From positions 63,061,741-63,125,740 of the forward strand of contig CM041465.1 in assembly GCA_023213395.1 (NCBI GenBank): DNA of 64,000 nucleotides, written 5' to 3'. Every line of letters starts with the position of its first letter. Position 1 is the first letter of the stretch. A program made the translations under genes and the position numbers. The notes below the pieces were generated by a model. The model had not been told where the DNA came from. It worked only from the letters and a program-made list of their open reading frames with translations, and ran no database searches. Source of the DNA: Cycas panzhihuaensis. Its lineage: Eukaryota > Cycadophyta. Shown piece by piece: positions 1 through 9,905 of the stretch.

Positions 1-21
1 CCAGCTAGGCCTCCCACCTAG

Positions 22-858
22 GCAGGCCATGGCCATACGAAGGGAAACAGACGCCCTTCTGACCATGCCTCAGCTTCCTCCATTGGAATCCTTGATTCCT
101 CTTACCGAGAAGAAAGTCCTGCGCCTTCTTCCCCTAGCTTGACGCGTTTTGCTCCTATTGGTGTCAGGAGCTATGGGTATGTTGCCGTGTTTGATGATGA
201 CGGATCCCATAGTGAGGATGAGGATCGTCCTCACCCAGTCTCGTTCCTCTGCACCAGTGTGGGGCGTCTTCCTAGCCCTAACCTCCCTCTTAGGGCCTCT
301 TTTGTTGTAGAGCCGGGCCACTTTCACATGTCACATGACATTGCGCATGTTGATCACCATGTCCCGGGCTCTCCCACCTCGTCGCCTCCCGTAGGTGACG
401 ATGTTGAGTGTTTCCCTCTTGCTTTTTACGAGGGACCTCTCCTTGACTCTCCTTTGGAGTCCCCGGTGGATGACGGGCAGTCTTCAGGCCATACCGGTCC
501 TATTGCTCCCACGCCATCCTGCGCCTCGTCTATTCGAAGTCAGGTCATCCATGGGGTAGACTACTTCGAAGATGATGAGGCTTTGCTGGAACACTTAGCC
601 GGTTCCACGCCGAATTTGCCTCCTGGTCACCACAAGCTTGGCTACCAGAAGGTCTTAGTGATTGCGTCCACATTAGCCAACCCAATCCCCTCTTTCGGTT
701 CCTCCCTTCTATTTGATCTTGCCCCCCTCAATTTCGAGGAGGGGAATGCCATGTGCATGGGGGCAACCCAGGACATAGTCCTTGCCCCGGATAGGGTCAT
801 CAAGGTAGGAGCGGAGTGTACCCCTGACAAAGTGAAGGAGTACACCCTCATGTTCTGA
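22..858 (+). pseudogene. pol: E1 pol: protease-RT linker region
   Basis: An open frame runs from after a TAG at 19-21 to a TGA at 856-858. It has no start of its own and is an internal part of the polyprotein. It aligns with E3 at about 17840-18650 and with E4 on the minus strand at about 27721-28330. A block around 556-640 (VDYFEDDEALLEHL, then a proline/glycine/histidine-rich stretch ending in KLGYQ) is the best conserved part. The last 30 residues before the stop (VLAPDRVIKVG and onward) are the usual lead-in to RT in Tat elements. The TGA falls just before EFRDVFA, where E3 keeps an in-frame glutamine codon, so it is a point nonsense lesion. I recognise no enzymatic domain in the linker. 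Confidence 0.75.
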
Positions 859-1732
859 GAATTCCGCGATGTATTTGCGCGGGAATACTCAGACATGAAG
901 GGCATTGACCCCTCCATCGTTGTGCATAACCTTACGACCTTTCCTGACGCTCGCCCCGTGCGTCAGAAGCAGTGTCCCCTTCACCCAAAGCTTTCGACTA
1001 CCGTTAAGATGGAAGTTGAGAAGCTTCTGGAAGCGGGACTTATTTCCTCCATCGATTACCCCAAGTGGGTATCGAATATCGTTCCCATTGCTAAAAAGAA
1101 CGGGACCATTCGTATTTGTGTCGATTTTCGCGACATAAATAACGCTTCTCCTAAGGACAACTTTCCTCTCCCTTTCATCGATCAAATAATCAATCGAGCA
1201 ATTTGGATTGAAGTTATGTCACGATGGGCGGCTTCTCCATTATAACGGATCCATATTTCTCCCGAAGACTGTCATAAGACGGCCTTCACGACGCCATGGG
1301 GTACCTTTGCCTACAAGGCGATGCCCTTTGGTCTTAAAAATGCAGGGGCTACTTATCAAAGAGCCATGCATTTTATCTTCCATGACCTCATCAACAACAC
1401 GATGGAGGTCTTCATGGACAACATGATGGGCCTTTCCCATTCCAGAGCCCATCATCTTTCTGACTTGCGCGCCATCTTCGTAAGATGCCGCAAGTACTAT
1501 GTTAGTTTAAACCCACTAAAATGCGTGTTTGCCATTACTTTAGGCAAACTCCTTGGTTTCCTCGTGTCCCAACAAGGAATCCAAATCGATCCGGAAAAAG
1601 TCAAGGCAATCCTTGACATGCCGCCGCCTAAGACCCAACGACAAATTAAGTCGTTTCTAGGCAGGCTTGGTTTCTTGAGGCATTTTTTGGCAGATTTCGC
1701 CATAAACGCCAAGCCTCTTACAAACCTATTGA
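859..1732 (+). pseudogene. pol: E1 pol: reverse transcriptase domain, frameshifted, second catalytic Asp changed
   Basis: The RT copies element RNA into cDNA inside the particle. Visible motifs in order: DMKGIDPSI lead-in, RICVDFRDINNASPKDNFPLP (motif A, catalytic Asp in VDF), FTTPWGTFAYKAMPFGLKNAG (reading frame after the break) and VFMDNMMGLSH. The YxDD box reads F-M-D-N: the second aspartate is an asparagine (AAC at 1420-1422), whereas E3 keeps FIDD at the same place. The frame breaks between about 1205 and 1260, where a block equivalent to MDGFSSYNQI of E3 is garbled by at least two indels. Downstream, LLGFLVSQQGIQIDPEKV and IKSFLGRLGFLRHF are the standard RT thumb/connection motifs. The wording of motifs A and B is typical of Tat elements. 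Confidence 0.9.
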
Positions 1733-2200
1733 AGAAAGGAGCCCCTTTTGTCTGGACAGACAAGACCCAAAAGGCTTTCGTAGGGCTCAAGGAAGCTCTC
1801 GTCTCCGCCCCTACGCTGGCACCTCCTCGCTTCGATAGGCCCTTCATCTTATACACCTCGGCAACCGACGGATCCCTGGGCGCAATGCTCACACAGGAGG
1901 ACGATTTGGGAACCGAGAGGGCCATTTATTTCATTAGCCGCACTCTCGTTGCCGCTGAATTAAACTATCCCCAGAAAGGAATGCCTCTCCTTGGTCCATG
2001 CGACCAAGAAATTTTAACACTACTTGCTCGTGTCGACCAAGGTGATCGTTCAATCGATCCCTTCGTTACTTACTTACGTTCGGTTCCACGGTAGGATGGG
2101 GCGTTGGGCCATCACCTTCAGAATTCGACTTGCGGTCGTCAGCGAAGTCAAAGAAGGGAATGGTAGTGGCGGAGCAGTTGGCCGTCGCCATCCCCAGCAG
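1733..2200 (+). pseudogene. pol: E1 pol: Ty3-type RNase H (gRNH), degraded
   Basis: The domain starts at FVWTDKTQKAF and has the Ty3/Gypsy RNase H opening PFILYTSATDGSLGAML. In this class the domain removes the RNA strand of the hybrid. The segment that reads ELKYSFTKKECLAL in E3 (containing the second acidic catalytic residue) reads ELNYPQKGMPLL in E1, so that acid is lost. The frame breaks near 2000-2100, and the end of the domain (KSKKGMVVAEQLAV at about 2145-2190) lies in another frame. This is the same region of E2 into which E1 itself inserted. Confidence 0.8.
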
Positions 2201-2283
2201 GCGGCGTCACTGTTGGCGACTCCTTCGGGACGAGTCCATCATGGCCCGTCAAGATGTTCCTCCCACCCACTCGGCGATAGCGA

Positions 2284-3527
2284 GTGGTATGCTTGACTGT
2301 CGTGCGATATTTGACTCAGCAAGAATATCGCCCCGAAGCCAGCAACAAAGTTAGGTTGCGTATCTGCGCCATTGCTAGGCAACACCTCCTCATGGATGGG
2401 GTGTTGTACAAGAGATCTTTCGATGGGATCCTGCTTTGCTGCGTTGCTCCTGACGAAGCGGACCAAATACTCTGCGAGTGCCACCATGGCATTTGTGAGG
2501 GCCACTTTGGGGGCCAATCCATGGCCCAAAGGATCCTCCGCATGGGCTATTACTGGCCGTCTTTGTTCAAGGATGCCCACGCTTGCGCCCTTAGATGCCG
2601 GCGTTTTCAAGAGCACGCCAACGTCTCTCACATACCTTAGAGCCTTTGCACCCTATCGTGTCTCCGTGGCCCTTTTCCCAATGGGGTTTAGACCTCATCG
2701 GGGCTATATCACCACCATCTTCCGCACAACATAAATATATCATAACCGCTACCGAATACTTCACTAAATGGGCAGAGGCGATCCCCCTGTCCACTACCCC
2801 TGGAAAGACGATAGCCACTTTCGTCTACCAGCATATTATCTGTCGTTTCAGAATTCCAAACGTCCTAATTACGGATAATGGAACTCCCTTTTGTAATAAG
2901 GAAATGGACGAATTGTGTGAGAAATTTAAAATCTCGTACAAGACGTCATCCCCTTATTACCCCCAAGCCAACGGGCAAATTGAATCTTTCAACAAAACGC
3001 TCGTTGGTATTTTGAAGAAAACCATCGCTCAATCTCGAAGAGACTGGTATATCCAGCTCCCTTTCGCTCTATGGGCTTATCGCACCTCTATCCGAACGGC
3101 TACCGTGATGACCCCATTCTCGCTAGTCTACAGGACCGAAGCGATACTTCTGTTGGAAGTGGAGGTTCCTTCTCTTCGGGTCTCCCTTTGAGGCCTCATC
3201 GACGAGGAGTCTATTCGCCAGGCTCACCTCCTGGACCTCGAAGCCCTGGATGAGAAGCGCTTAGCGGCTTATCAAGCGAACCTCGCTTGGCTTGGTTTGC
3301 AAAAGACACACGATAAACACCTTCGTGCCCATCCTTTGTGTCCTAGGGACCACGTCCTCAAATTAGAGTATCTTTACGATCGTTTAGCCAAGTTCGAGCC
3401 CAAGTGGGTAGGCCCCTTCGTCGTTCTCGAAAGCCTCGATAACGGTGCATACAGGATCGCCACCTTAGACGGCTTGGAATTTGAGAAAGCGGTCAATGGG
3501 AAATTCCTCAAGAAGTTCTACGCGTGA
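2284..3527 (+). pseudogene. pol: E1 pol: integrase with D,D35E core and GPF/Y tail
   Basis: Three parts are visible. (1) An N-terminal zinc-binding region at 2284-2640 (HHGICEGHFGG ... ACALRCRRFQ); the last cysteine of the H2C2 set is replaced by Phe. (2) The catalytic core at 2640-3188, in another frame: Asp in WGLDLIG, Asp in LITDNGTPF and Glu in QIESFNK, with exactly 35 residues between the second Asp and the Glu, so the D,D35E triad is complete. (3) A C-terminal GPF/Y module at 3297-3527 (KWVGPFVVLE ... NGAYRIATLDG), ending in TGA. A frameshift near 2600-2640 and a TGA at 3189-3191 (before GLIDEES) break it. No chromodomain follows, which excludes chromoviruses. Confidence 0.92.
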
Positions 3528-4331
3528 TCTCTTCACCTCGCTCTGAAACGAGCCTAAACTACCATTTTAAATTGTTTCCATTCCTCCCAACCACATGTTG
3601 AATGGCAATTTAAGATGGATTCTTGCTCCGAAATGAGCCTAAACTACCATCTTGAATTGGTCCCATTCCTCCCCACCGCGGTTGAAGGGCAATTCAAGGT
3701 GGATTCTCGTTCCTTCTTCCGGTTCCTCCCGCGGAACCCGCGTTCCCATATACTCTTGGGAACCTTTGTCTTCCTATTTTGGGCATCCCCCAAACTAGGA
3801 CGACGCTATGGAGTATCATTACTCCCCTTTTCATGCTTGTCATTTCCTTCGCATATTTCGCTATGCTCCCCTGTGGACGTGCATGTCGCCCTATCTTCTA
3901 ACCTCACACCTCTCAATCACCTCTGCTCACGGTGGATGTGTGTGCTCCTGTTAGACATATGGCTATACATAGAAGGAAACACCTGCATATTTACAAAACT
4001 TTACAACAAAATATATACATTTATACATTCACATATTTACATATCAACATACAAATATTTACAACATACAAACATTTGCAGCATATTACAAAAATATTCA
4101 TTTACAAAAGTAAACCATACATGCTACCTCTATCATACATGGTACACAATTTCATGCCAAAATGGGGTTCCAATTACCCCATGTATATATATATCAAAAA
4201 TGTCATAGTACATCGTGTATGTGGGAAGCCGGGATCCTTGCAGGGGGAGTATAATCATGTGAGTCTACATATGACCCCCGCGCTTTCCCGTCAAAATCAT
4301 ACATATGTGCCTCCTAGCCTATTCTTTGTTG
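3528..4331 (+). other. E1 spacer between integrase and the opposite-strand ORF
   Basis: Non-coding in my reading. It holds a short imperfect direct repeat around 3541-3720, built on a phrase meaning roughly 'gaaacgagcctaaactacca'. This phrase recurs after the integrase stop in E2, E3 and E4 (for example 12410 and 21392). An AT-rich tract follows (3990-4200). The open frames crossing it are not conserved in the other copies. A conserved purine-rich block near 4229-4260 is listed separately. Confidence 0.6.
4229..4256 (+). other. Conserved internal purine-rich tract (PPT-like)
   Basis: The block gaagccgggatccttg followed by cagggggagt and then aatcat is present at the same place after integrase in E2 (~13070-13092), E3 (~22057-22083) and E4 (minus strand, ~26815-26850). 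The core is a G-rich purine run of the kind that primes plus-strand synthesis in LTR elements. It is not next to an LTR here. Whether it primes anything is inference. Confidence 0.4.
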
Positions 4332-6746
4332 TCACGATCCGGGGTCCCATCCCACAGTGCGTGTGATCTCTCTCCGGGGACCACATCCTGCGAGGCTCCT
4401 CCTGAGCCTCAGCTTAGCTGCCTCGCTCTCCTCGTCCCGAGGCCGTCTCAGAGTCGTAGCCGCCGTATGTGTGTGTGAGCGGCTCCTGCTCGACTTAGAG
4501 ACCATCTGCACCACCAGCTGGTCGTAGCGGACCTGGATGCGGTCCCTCTCGCCTCGGAGTCCCTCCTCGATGGCTCTAAACCTCTCCTTTGATGCCTTAA
4601 GGCGCTCCTCTTGGACTGCAAGGTGAGTGCTGCTCCCTGTGTCTCCTCCTGGCCCGCTCTGTGCCTCCAAGGCCTGGATCCATCCACGCAGCTCATCTCG
4701 CTCGCCCCTGGTCGCGTCGAGCTCTCGCTGCAGCTGCCCCCGGAATGCCATGTGCTCCTGGGTCTCTGCAGCCCAGATGTCTCTCGGTCTCACCAATGGG
4801 GTGAATGCCTACATGTAGGCCCCCGCCGATCTGGGCGCATCCTCTGCCTGGATGGGCGGTTACCCCTCTGCGTAGACCTGAGGGAATAACTCCCTCACCA
4901 TGGCCTCGACCAGTCGCTGGACCTCCGCTACACCTGTCAATGCAACATGCCATGTGTCAACGTGTATCCTCGATGTATATCATAAAATCAAATCAAAATG
5001 TATCTAGATGTCAAACGACTAAGGAAACGGTTAGGTCTCACCTGCCGTGGCCGCCGGATCCTCTACTCGGGTGACATCTCCCTCCCATGGCTCTCGGCCC
5101 GCTGCTGGTGCCTCATCCTCTGGCACATCCTTTGCCTCTGCCTCGTCCCTGGCAGGGACTGGCTCGACCCTCGCCTCTCTGGATCTCCTCATAATCCGTA
5201 GCTTGCGCCCCAGTCTCGGTAGCCTGCTCGTCTCGGCGGCTCACGATGGGCTGCCCCTCTGTGGCGACCGGATGGTCCTGCTGCGTCCTCGGATGCCTAT
5301 GATGGACCTGCCTCTCCTACAGGTCGGGATGGGCCAGCCCCATCTCCCCTGTTATCACTATCATCGCCCCCGTCATCATCGTCATCGTCGCTGTCATCAA
5401 CGGGTGCTCCAGCCCCTCCTGCACCGTCATCACTCGCCCACCTCACTGCCCTGTATGGATCTGCTATGTAGTTTGTCAGAGTGAGGAGGTCGAGCGATGT
5501 CGTGTCGGCCAAGCGGACATGTGCACGGTCCTCTGTCCCGGAATCTAAATGCGCCATCTATGGACCATCGACGCCCACCTCGCTATGGGGAATGGCCCCT
5601 ATGGCGCCATCGCCGCAGTGATAAAAACCCGACCTTTGCGATAACGTCTTATAGGAAAATCCTCCTCGTCCGATCTCTGATGGTATCTAGTTGGGCGGCG
5701 AGGTTCGCCGCAACTAGGGTAGCCCAATCCATCCTCTCGTAGGCCTTACACAGCGCCTGCGTCCACCCATCACTTTGGGATCTCCACAGCAGTTACATTT
5801 AGAGATCCAGAACAAAATGCATAGCAAAACCAACTTCCTCACCCAGGAATCACGACATAATCTTGTCGGAGGGCTCCCCTCACGCCACACTGTCGCCCTC
5901 GTGAGAAAGGCGCCTCACATGTCTTTGCTAGGTCTTTGGCGGCGTCCTCGATCTCTCACGGGTCTCCCCGTCGCTGGCACCCCTAAGATCCGTCTAATAT
6001 CCTCTAGGGTGATAGTGATGTCCCCTATCTAAGGCAAGTGAAACACGTGCCTCCTCCTATCCCAGTCTGACCTTATGTCCCTTTAGGAGGCCGTGATCCG
6101 TCTGAGCGGGGGTCCTCAGGGCCTTGTACAGGTCGCATCTCTTCAAAATCGCCCTATCATCCTCTATCGACATCTCCAGGTAACTAAGGATGGGCATCTT
6201 AAGCGTTCTCATGATTTGTCCACCATGATAGCACTGCACCGATAAAGTTAATCGGATCGGTTCCTAGCACTCTTCCGGACCCTAGGCACATGTCGGTGCC
6301 CTTTTGGCTTTCATTTGTTTGGCCCTGTTTTGGCTTTTCGATTTTACGTACGCGTCTGGCTCTGAATTTAGCGGTATTGCTAAATTCAGGGCGGGCCCCG
6401 CTGTGATCGTTCTTCTGGAACGATCCCGCGGACAAGATCGCGATCTTGCGATCTTGGTAGTGATACCGACAACCCCTAAAGGGGTTTTGTGAAAAATAAA
6501 ATTTTTTGTGGTGGACCCCAGTAGAACCCACGGGACAGTACTAATGCCGGGTCCCGCCTCTTTCTGAGTCCAATTCAGACTCCGAGATGCCTCTAACCTC
6601 CCATAAGGGGCATAAAAGGCGTTAAAATTTAAATAAAAAGCAATAAATTTCAAACTTTGAAATGGCAAAGGTTTCGTTAGATCCACTCCTTTGGATCGCT
6701 TTGTCGCCATCTCGTCTCTCTGATTAGATGTTGTCTCCTCGCCCAA
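4332..6746 (-). pseudogene. Opposite-strand plant-mobile-domain (PMD) ORF of E1, disrupted
   Basis: Runs against the element. Reading the minus strand from an ATG at 6744-6746: an N-terminal part, then a PMD-like region at about 6240-5940 (EDDRAILKRCDLYKAL, then RRHVFHLP and ITITLEDIRRILGVP). The last motif is the hallmark 'TITLEDV..ILG' of plant mobile domains. Further on come an acidic run (DDSDDDDDDGGDDSD) at about 5385-5345 and an alpha-helical, charged C-terminus at 4796-4332 (QRELDATRGERDELRGW and similar) that looks like a coiled coil. Several stops and frame changes interrupt it. Related stretches occur in E2, E3 and E5. PMD proteins are known in plants both as host genes and as retrotransposon cargo; the function here is unknown. 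Opposite-strand ORFs at this position are known in Tat elements such as Grande. Confidence 0.7.
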
Positions 6747-6856
6747 ATCTGACGGTCGGATCGTCCTCTGCGTGCCACTGAAATCGGGTAGCGCTCTGCG
6801 TCGTAAGGGAAAGGCTCTGGTTTCGTACGAGAGCTGAATTCAATTTTCATTAGTTT

Positions 6857-6868
6857 TCCTTATATAGG
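6857..6868 (-). promoter_or_regulatory. TATA box for the E1 opposite-strand PMD ORF
   Basis: On the minus strand the sequence reads CCTATATAAGGA, about 110 bp before the first ATG of the PMD ORF. E5 has the identical 12 bases at 39089-39100 in the same position and orientation relative to its own PMD ORF, inside a block that is similar on both sides. Conservation across two diverged elements supports a true core promoter; transcription itself is not shown. Confidence 0.6.
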
Positions 6869-7395
6869 CGGGGGCCCCGACGGGCACTTCTTCCATTTTT
6901 GGCTCAGTGACAGTCGTTGGGACTGTCTCATCGCGCTGGTAACCTTTGCCTTCTGGCCCTGTCACCCATTGTGCTCTATGGATGCCCTTTTTGCCTTCTC
7001 CTACGAGGGCATTTATGGCACCTCATTTTCACACTTTTGGCAAGGCCCTTTTGTGCTGTTTTGCGCGCTACTCCCGTGCATGCCTGAGTTTATACTCGTT
7101 TAGCTCGTTTCGTCGCCCTAGACTCGTTTTTGTGGCCCTTTCTCGCCCCTTGGGTCCCCAAAGGAAATGCTCCCCTGCCTTGGGGCATGTATTACTTTCC
7201 CAAGCAACCTTTGGCACCCTAGGGCGCCTTTTCTTCGCCCACTTTTCATCCAGTGGCCGGATTGCTTGCTTTCATTCTTGGGTAACCTCATTGCTAGGTC
7301 CTCCTACCCTTCTCGGCTTGCTTCACGCTTACTATTTGAGTCTTTGTTTTTGCTTGCATCGCTATTTGTTTGCTGCCAGAGCCTAGTATCCAGCC
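6869..7395. other. Divergent intergenic region between PMD ORF and aRNH ORF (E1)
   Basis: About 527 bp between the PMD TATA box (leftward) and the aRNH ATG (rightward). It is CT-rich on the plus strand. E5 has a matching interval of about 522 bp (38567-39088), with shared words such as gagtttatact (7085-7098 here). A plus-strand open frame across it (6946-7386) has no counterpart frame in E5 and is not called as a gene. Confidence 0.5.
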
Positions 7396-8259
7396 ATGTC
7401 TCTCCTCATTTTCACCGATGGTGGAAGTCGCGGCAACCCCGGACCTTCCGCCACTGCGTGGATTCTTCGCAGTCCCTCCGGGCACGATCACTTGCGTTCC
7501 GGAGTCTTTCTTCCCGAGGCTACCAATAACGAAGCCGAGTACACGGCCGTTATTGAAGCCCTTACGGATGCTCTTCGTTTCCATCGCGGTTCTATCGTGT
7601 TATTTTGCGATTCTCAGGTCATGGTGTCCCATCTCACCCAGGTTTACCAGGTGCGATGCCCTCACTTGAGGACCCTTGCATCTGCCGCCAGGTCTCTCCT
7701 GGCTTGTTTCTCGTCAGTGGATATCCAGCATATCCTGAGGCACCTTAACGTTGAGGCTAACAGCCTCGTCTGCCTCATCCTTGAGCGTCGCCTCCCTCTT
7801 CTAGATGGCCACGAGACTTGCGGCCGGCTGTGCCTAAGCCTCCAGTTGCTGTTAGTTAGATATGCCTGCTCTACTTCGTTGGATGCCCTCTTACTTCACG
7901 TTGCACCTTGGCAATGGGGGCATCCCGTTTTACTGCTTATTTTAGTTTCAGGTCGATGTTTAGGCGACACGCGCATGACCCCTCGTTGTCCTCGTCTCGT
8001 CTCCCCTGTCCATCGTTCGCGTGACACTCGCCTACACCCTTGGTCCACGTGCCGCTCTTTATTGTTTTATATATATATGCATGTGCTACTCATATCTTTG
8101 GTTGGCAACATTCGCCATCACATTACGCTTCCAAGCAGTGAGGCTCTGCTGCCAAGGCGATGTTCCGGCTATTGGGAATGGACTCAAGGCCTTGTCGACA
8201 CAGGTTTGTTCAGGTATATGTTCTTACTTTTCTTACCTATATTAATTAAGGTAATTTAG
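7396..8259 (+). CDS. Archaeal-type RNase H (aRNH) ORF of E1
   Basis: A separate ORF with its own ATG, downstream of integrase. The RNase H domain occupies about residues 1-135: FTDGGSRGNPGPSATAW (first Asp), NNEAEYTAVIEAL (Glu), VLFCDSQVMVSHL (second Asp), then RHLNVEANSLVCLILER. The first motif, with SRGNPGP, is that of archaeal/type-1 RNase H and not of the Ty3-type gRNH. This matches the extra RNase H known to have been acquired by plant Tat elements. The fourth catalytic position, normally Asp in 'EAD', is Asn (AAC at 7759-7761); the E4 copy in the second contig keeps Asp. After about 7800 the frame stays open by chance and runs into the LTR (which starts at 8161), so the real protein probably ends earlier or is spliced. 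Confidence 0.8.
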   Translation: MSLLIFTDGGSRGNPGPSATAWILRSPSGHDHLRSGVFLPEATNNEAEYTAVIEALTDALRFHRGSIVLFCDSQVMVSHLTQVYQVRCPHLRTLASAARSLLACFSSVDIQHILRHLNVEANSLVCLILERRLPLLDGHETCGRLCLSLQLLLVRYACSTSLDALLLHVAPWQWGHPVLLLILVSGRCLGDTRMTPRCPRLVSPVHRSRDTRLHPWSTCRSLLFYIYMHVLLISLVGNIRHHITLPSSEALLPRRCSGYWEWTQGLVDTGLFRYMFLLFLPILIKVI

Positions 8260-9853
8260 AGTAGTTTGATTGACATATGCCTGCCTACATGCATTGGTTT
8301 GACTGCCTGCTCATAATGCATATGCCTAATAGCGCGACTTGACTATGGCGACTCACGGTAGGGCATTCCTCGACCGTCGACACCCGTATGGCGTCTGACC
8401 ACTCACGATGTCTCCACGGTTTCTCGGGATTATTTACTGCTTGGCTTGTTTGTTCTTGTTACAACATCACGTTTATATTCTTGATCCTTCATAAGTCTGG
8501 TTTAACCCTTAGTTAGGGCTCTTTGCATCATTACGTGTACACTTGCTTGCACAGGCCTTTCCCGGTGATGTAATTCATGATTAGTCCTTGTTCTCACCTC
8601 AAAACTGATTTTTACATTTATTTTTCTCTTTTTGATTTTAGGTTGATCTGCGGTAAACTAAGCGTCTGGCGAGTTTACCAGATGCCATGAATTTGCCGTG
8701 ATGCTGGTTCGAAATTTAAAGAGAACCACTTGACGATTTCGCGCTTTTCAAGGCTGGCGTGGCTCCGTCTGATGGGCGCTTCGCCCCAGCGTTCACTCGT
8801 GAACAAGAAATAAAACCTTTTTATTCATTTGCATCATTCTAAGGCTCGTTTTCAAGACTTCCAAGAGCAACTCTTCACAAAAACACAAGAGAAGGACACA
8901 TAAATCAGAGAGCTTCATGTACTGATTGGACAGAGGTGTAGTGGGCTCCCATAAGCTGGAGTTGCAGGGCCATTGCTGCCCCCTACCATTCTCCACAACA
9001 AGTTCCACTCTCCCTTACAAGTGCTCAAAGATCCAAGGAATTTCTTCACTAAAAAGGCTACTCCAAGGATCAACTTTCAGCTCTCAACTTGCATGGACCT
9101 TGTTCCATCTACACTCTAGCAAAAAAAACACTCAAGACCAGCCCCTAGACATTGTTTGTTGCTGCTGCTCCAAGTGGCCAAGTGCATGCATGCATGCCCT
9201 TTCTTATCCAAGGTATTTCTTGTTTCTTGTTGGTGCTTTTTTCCTTGCTTTTTTTGTTGTTCTACTTGCAAGCTCTTTTCCTCCATTGCATTCACTTTCT
9301 TTGATATTTCCTTGGTCATCCAATGAAAGTAACCTTAGCTAGTTGTAGCTTTCCTATAGTGCTGCCCTAGATTGGGGTTATTTCCTTACATTTCCTTGAG
9401 ATTCATCCTTTCCCTCTAAGCTATCTCTTTCACCCTTTTCTGAGTTAACCGGTGTAAAGGGTTTCACACGAGGGTTTGAGGGAGATAGGCGGGGTTCTAT
9501 CCCCCATTGCTGTCCTTCTCCCCAAGGGTTCCATCCCTTATCCTCTCTCCCTTTACCATCCGCGTTTTCTTAGGGAACGGAGCTAGGAAAGCCTAAGAGA
9601 TTTGGTTGGAGCTTTCCACTTGGTATAGGTAACCCGTCACTACCCTTCTCCACCTTGTTGCCTGCTAACGTTTCCTTCCCGAGCCCCGTGGAGACCTCCC
9701 ATGGGTGAGTTAGCCATCCCGAGGCTACACTCAGTCCCATGTAGTATGTTTTATGGTGCATGACAGTGTATATGCTTATCGCGCAGTTTTGTTTCATTTT
9801 CGCTACGTTCTAGCGTATAGCTCTAGTTATTTGGCTTAGTTGATTTCATTTCC

Positions 9854-9871
9854 ATATATATATATATATAT
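9854..9871 (+). promoter_or_regulatory. TATA-like AT repeat in the E1 LTR (probable U3/R promoter)
   Basis: Nine AT dinucleotides followed by ctttgccg. E5 has a matching AT run followed by ctttac (minus strand, ~35893-35911), and E4 a shorter TATA-like stretch at the same relative place. The position, about 820 bp before the LTR end, would give a U3 of about 1.7 kb. Promoter role inferred. Confidence 0.45.
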
Positions 9872-9889
9872 CTTTGCCGTGCTTCGTAG

Positions 9890-9905
9890 CCTCTCTCCTG
9901 AGAGG
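9890..9905 (+). promoter_or_regulatory. Stem-loop just downstream of the LTR TATA region (E1)
   Basis: CCTCTC, loop TCCT, GAGAGG: a perfect 6-bp stem with a 4-base loop, about 20 bp after the TA run, so near the predicted RNA 5' end. E4 LTRs have a 7-bp stem of different sequence at the same place. Confidence 0.4.

Noticed and set aside
3297-3527. Chromodomain after integrase
   Set aside because: The integrase ends with a GPF/Y module and FLKKFYA then a stop; no chromodomain motif follows.
3615-4366. Two overlapping plus-strand frames after integrase
   Set aside because: Composition-driven (AT-rich tract) and not conserved in E2, E3 or E4.
5047-5484. Plus-strand frame of 145 codons with a His-rich run
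   Set aside because: Shadow of the acidic stretch in the minus-strand PMD ORF.
6946-7529. Plus-strand frames rich in Leu, Phe, Ser and Arg upstream of aRNH
   Set aside because: Low-complexity CT-rich DNA; the E5 counterpart does not keep the frame. Treated as intergenic promoter region.
9854-9871. AT dinucleotide run as a simple microsatellite only
   Set aside because: Its counterpart in E5 and its position in the LTR favour a promoter role, so it is listed as TATA-like instead.
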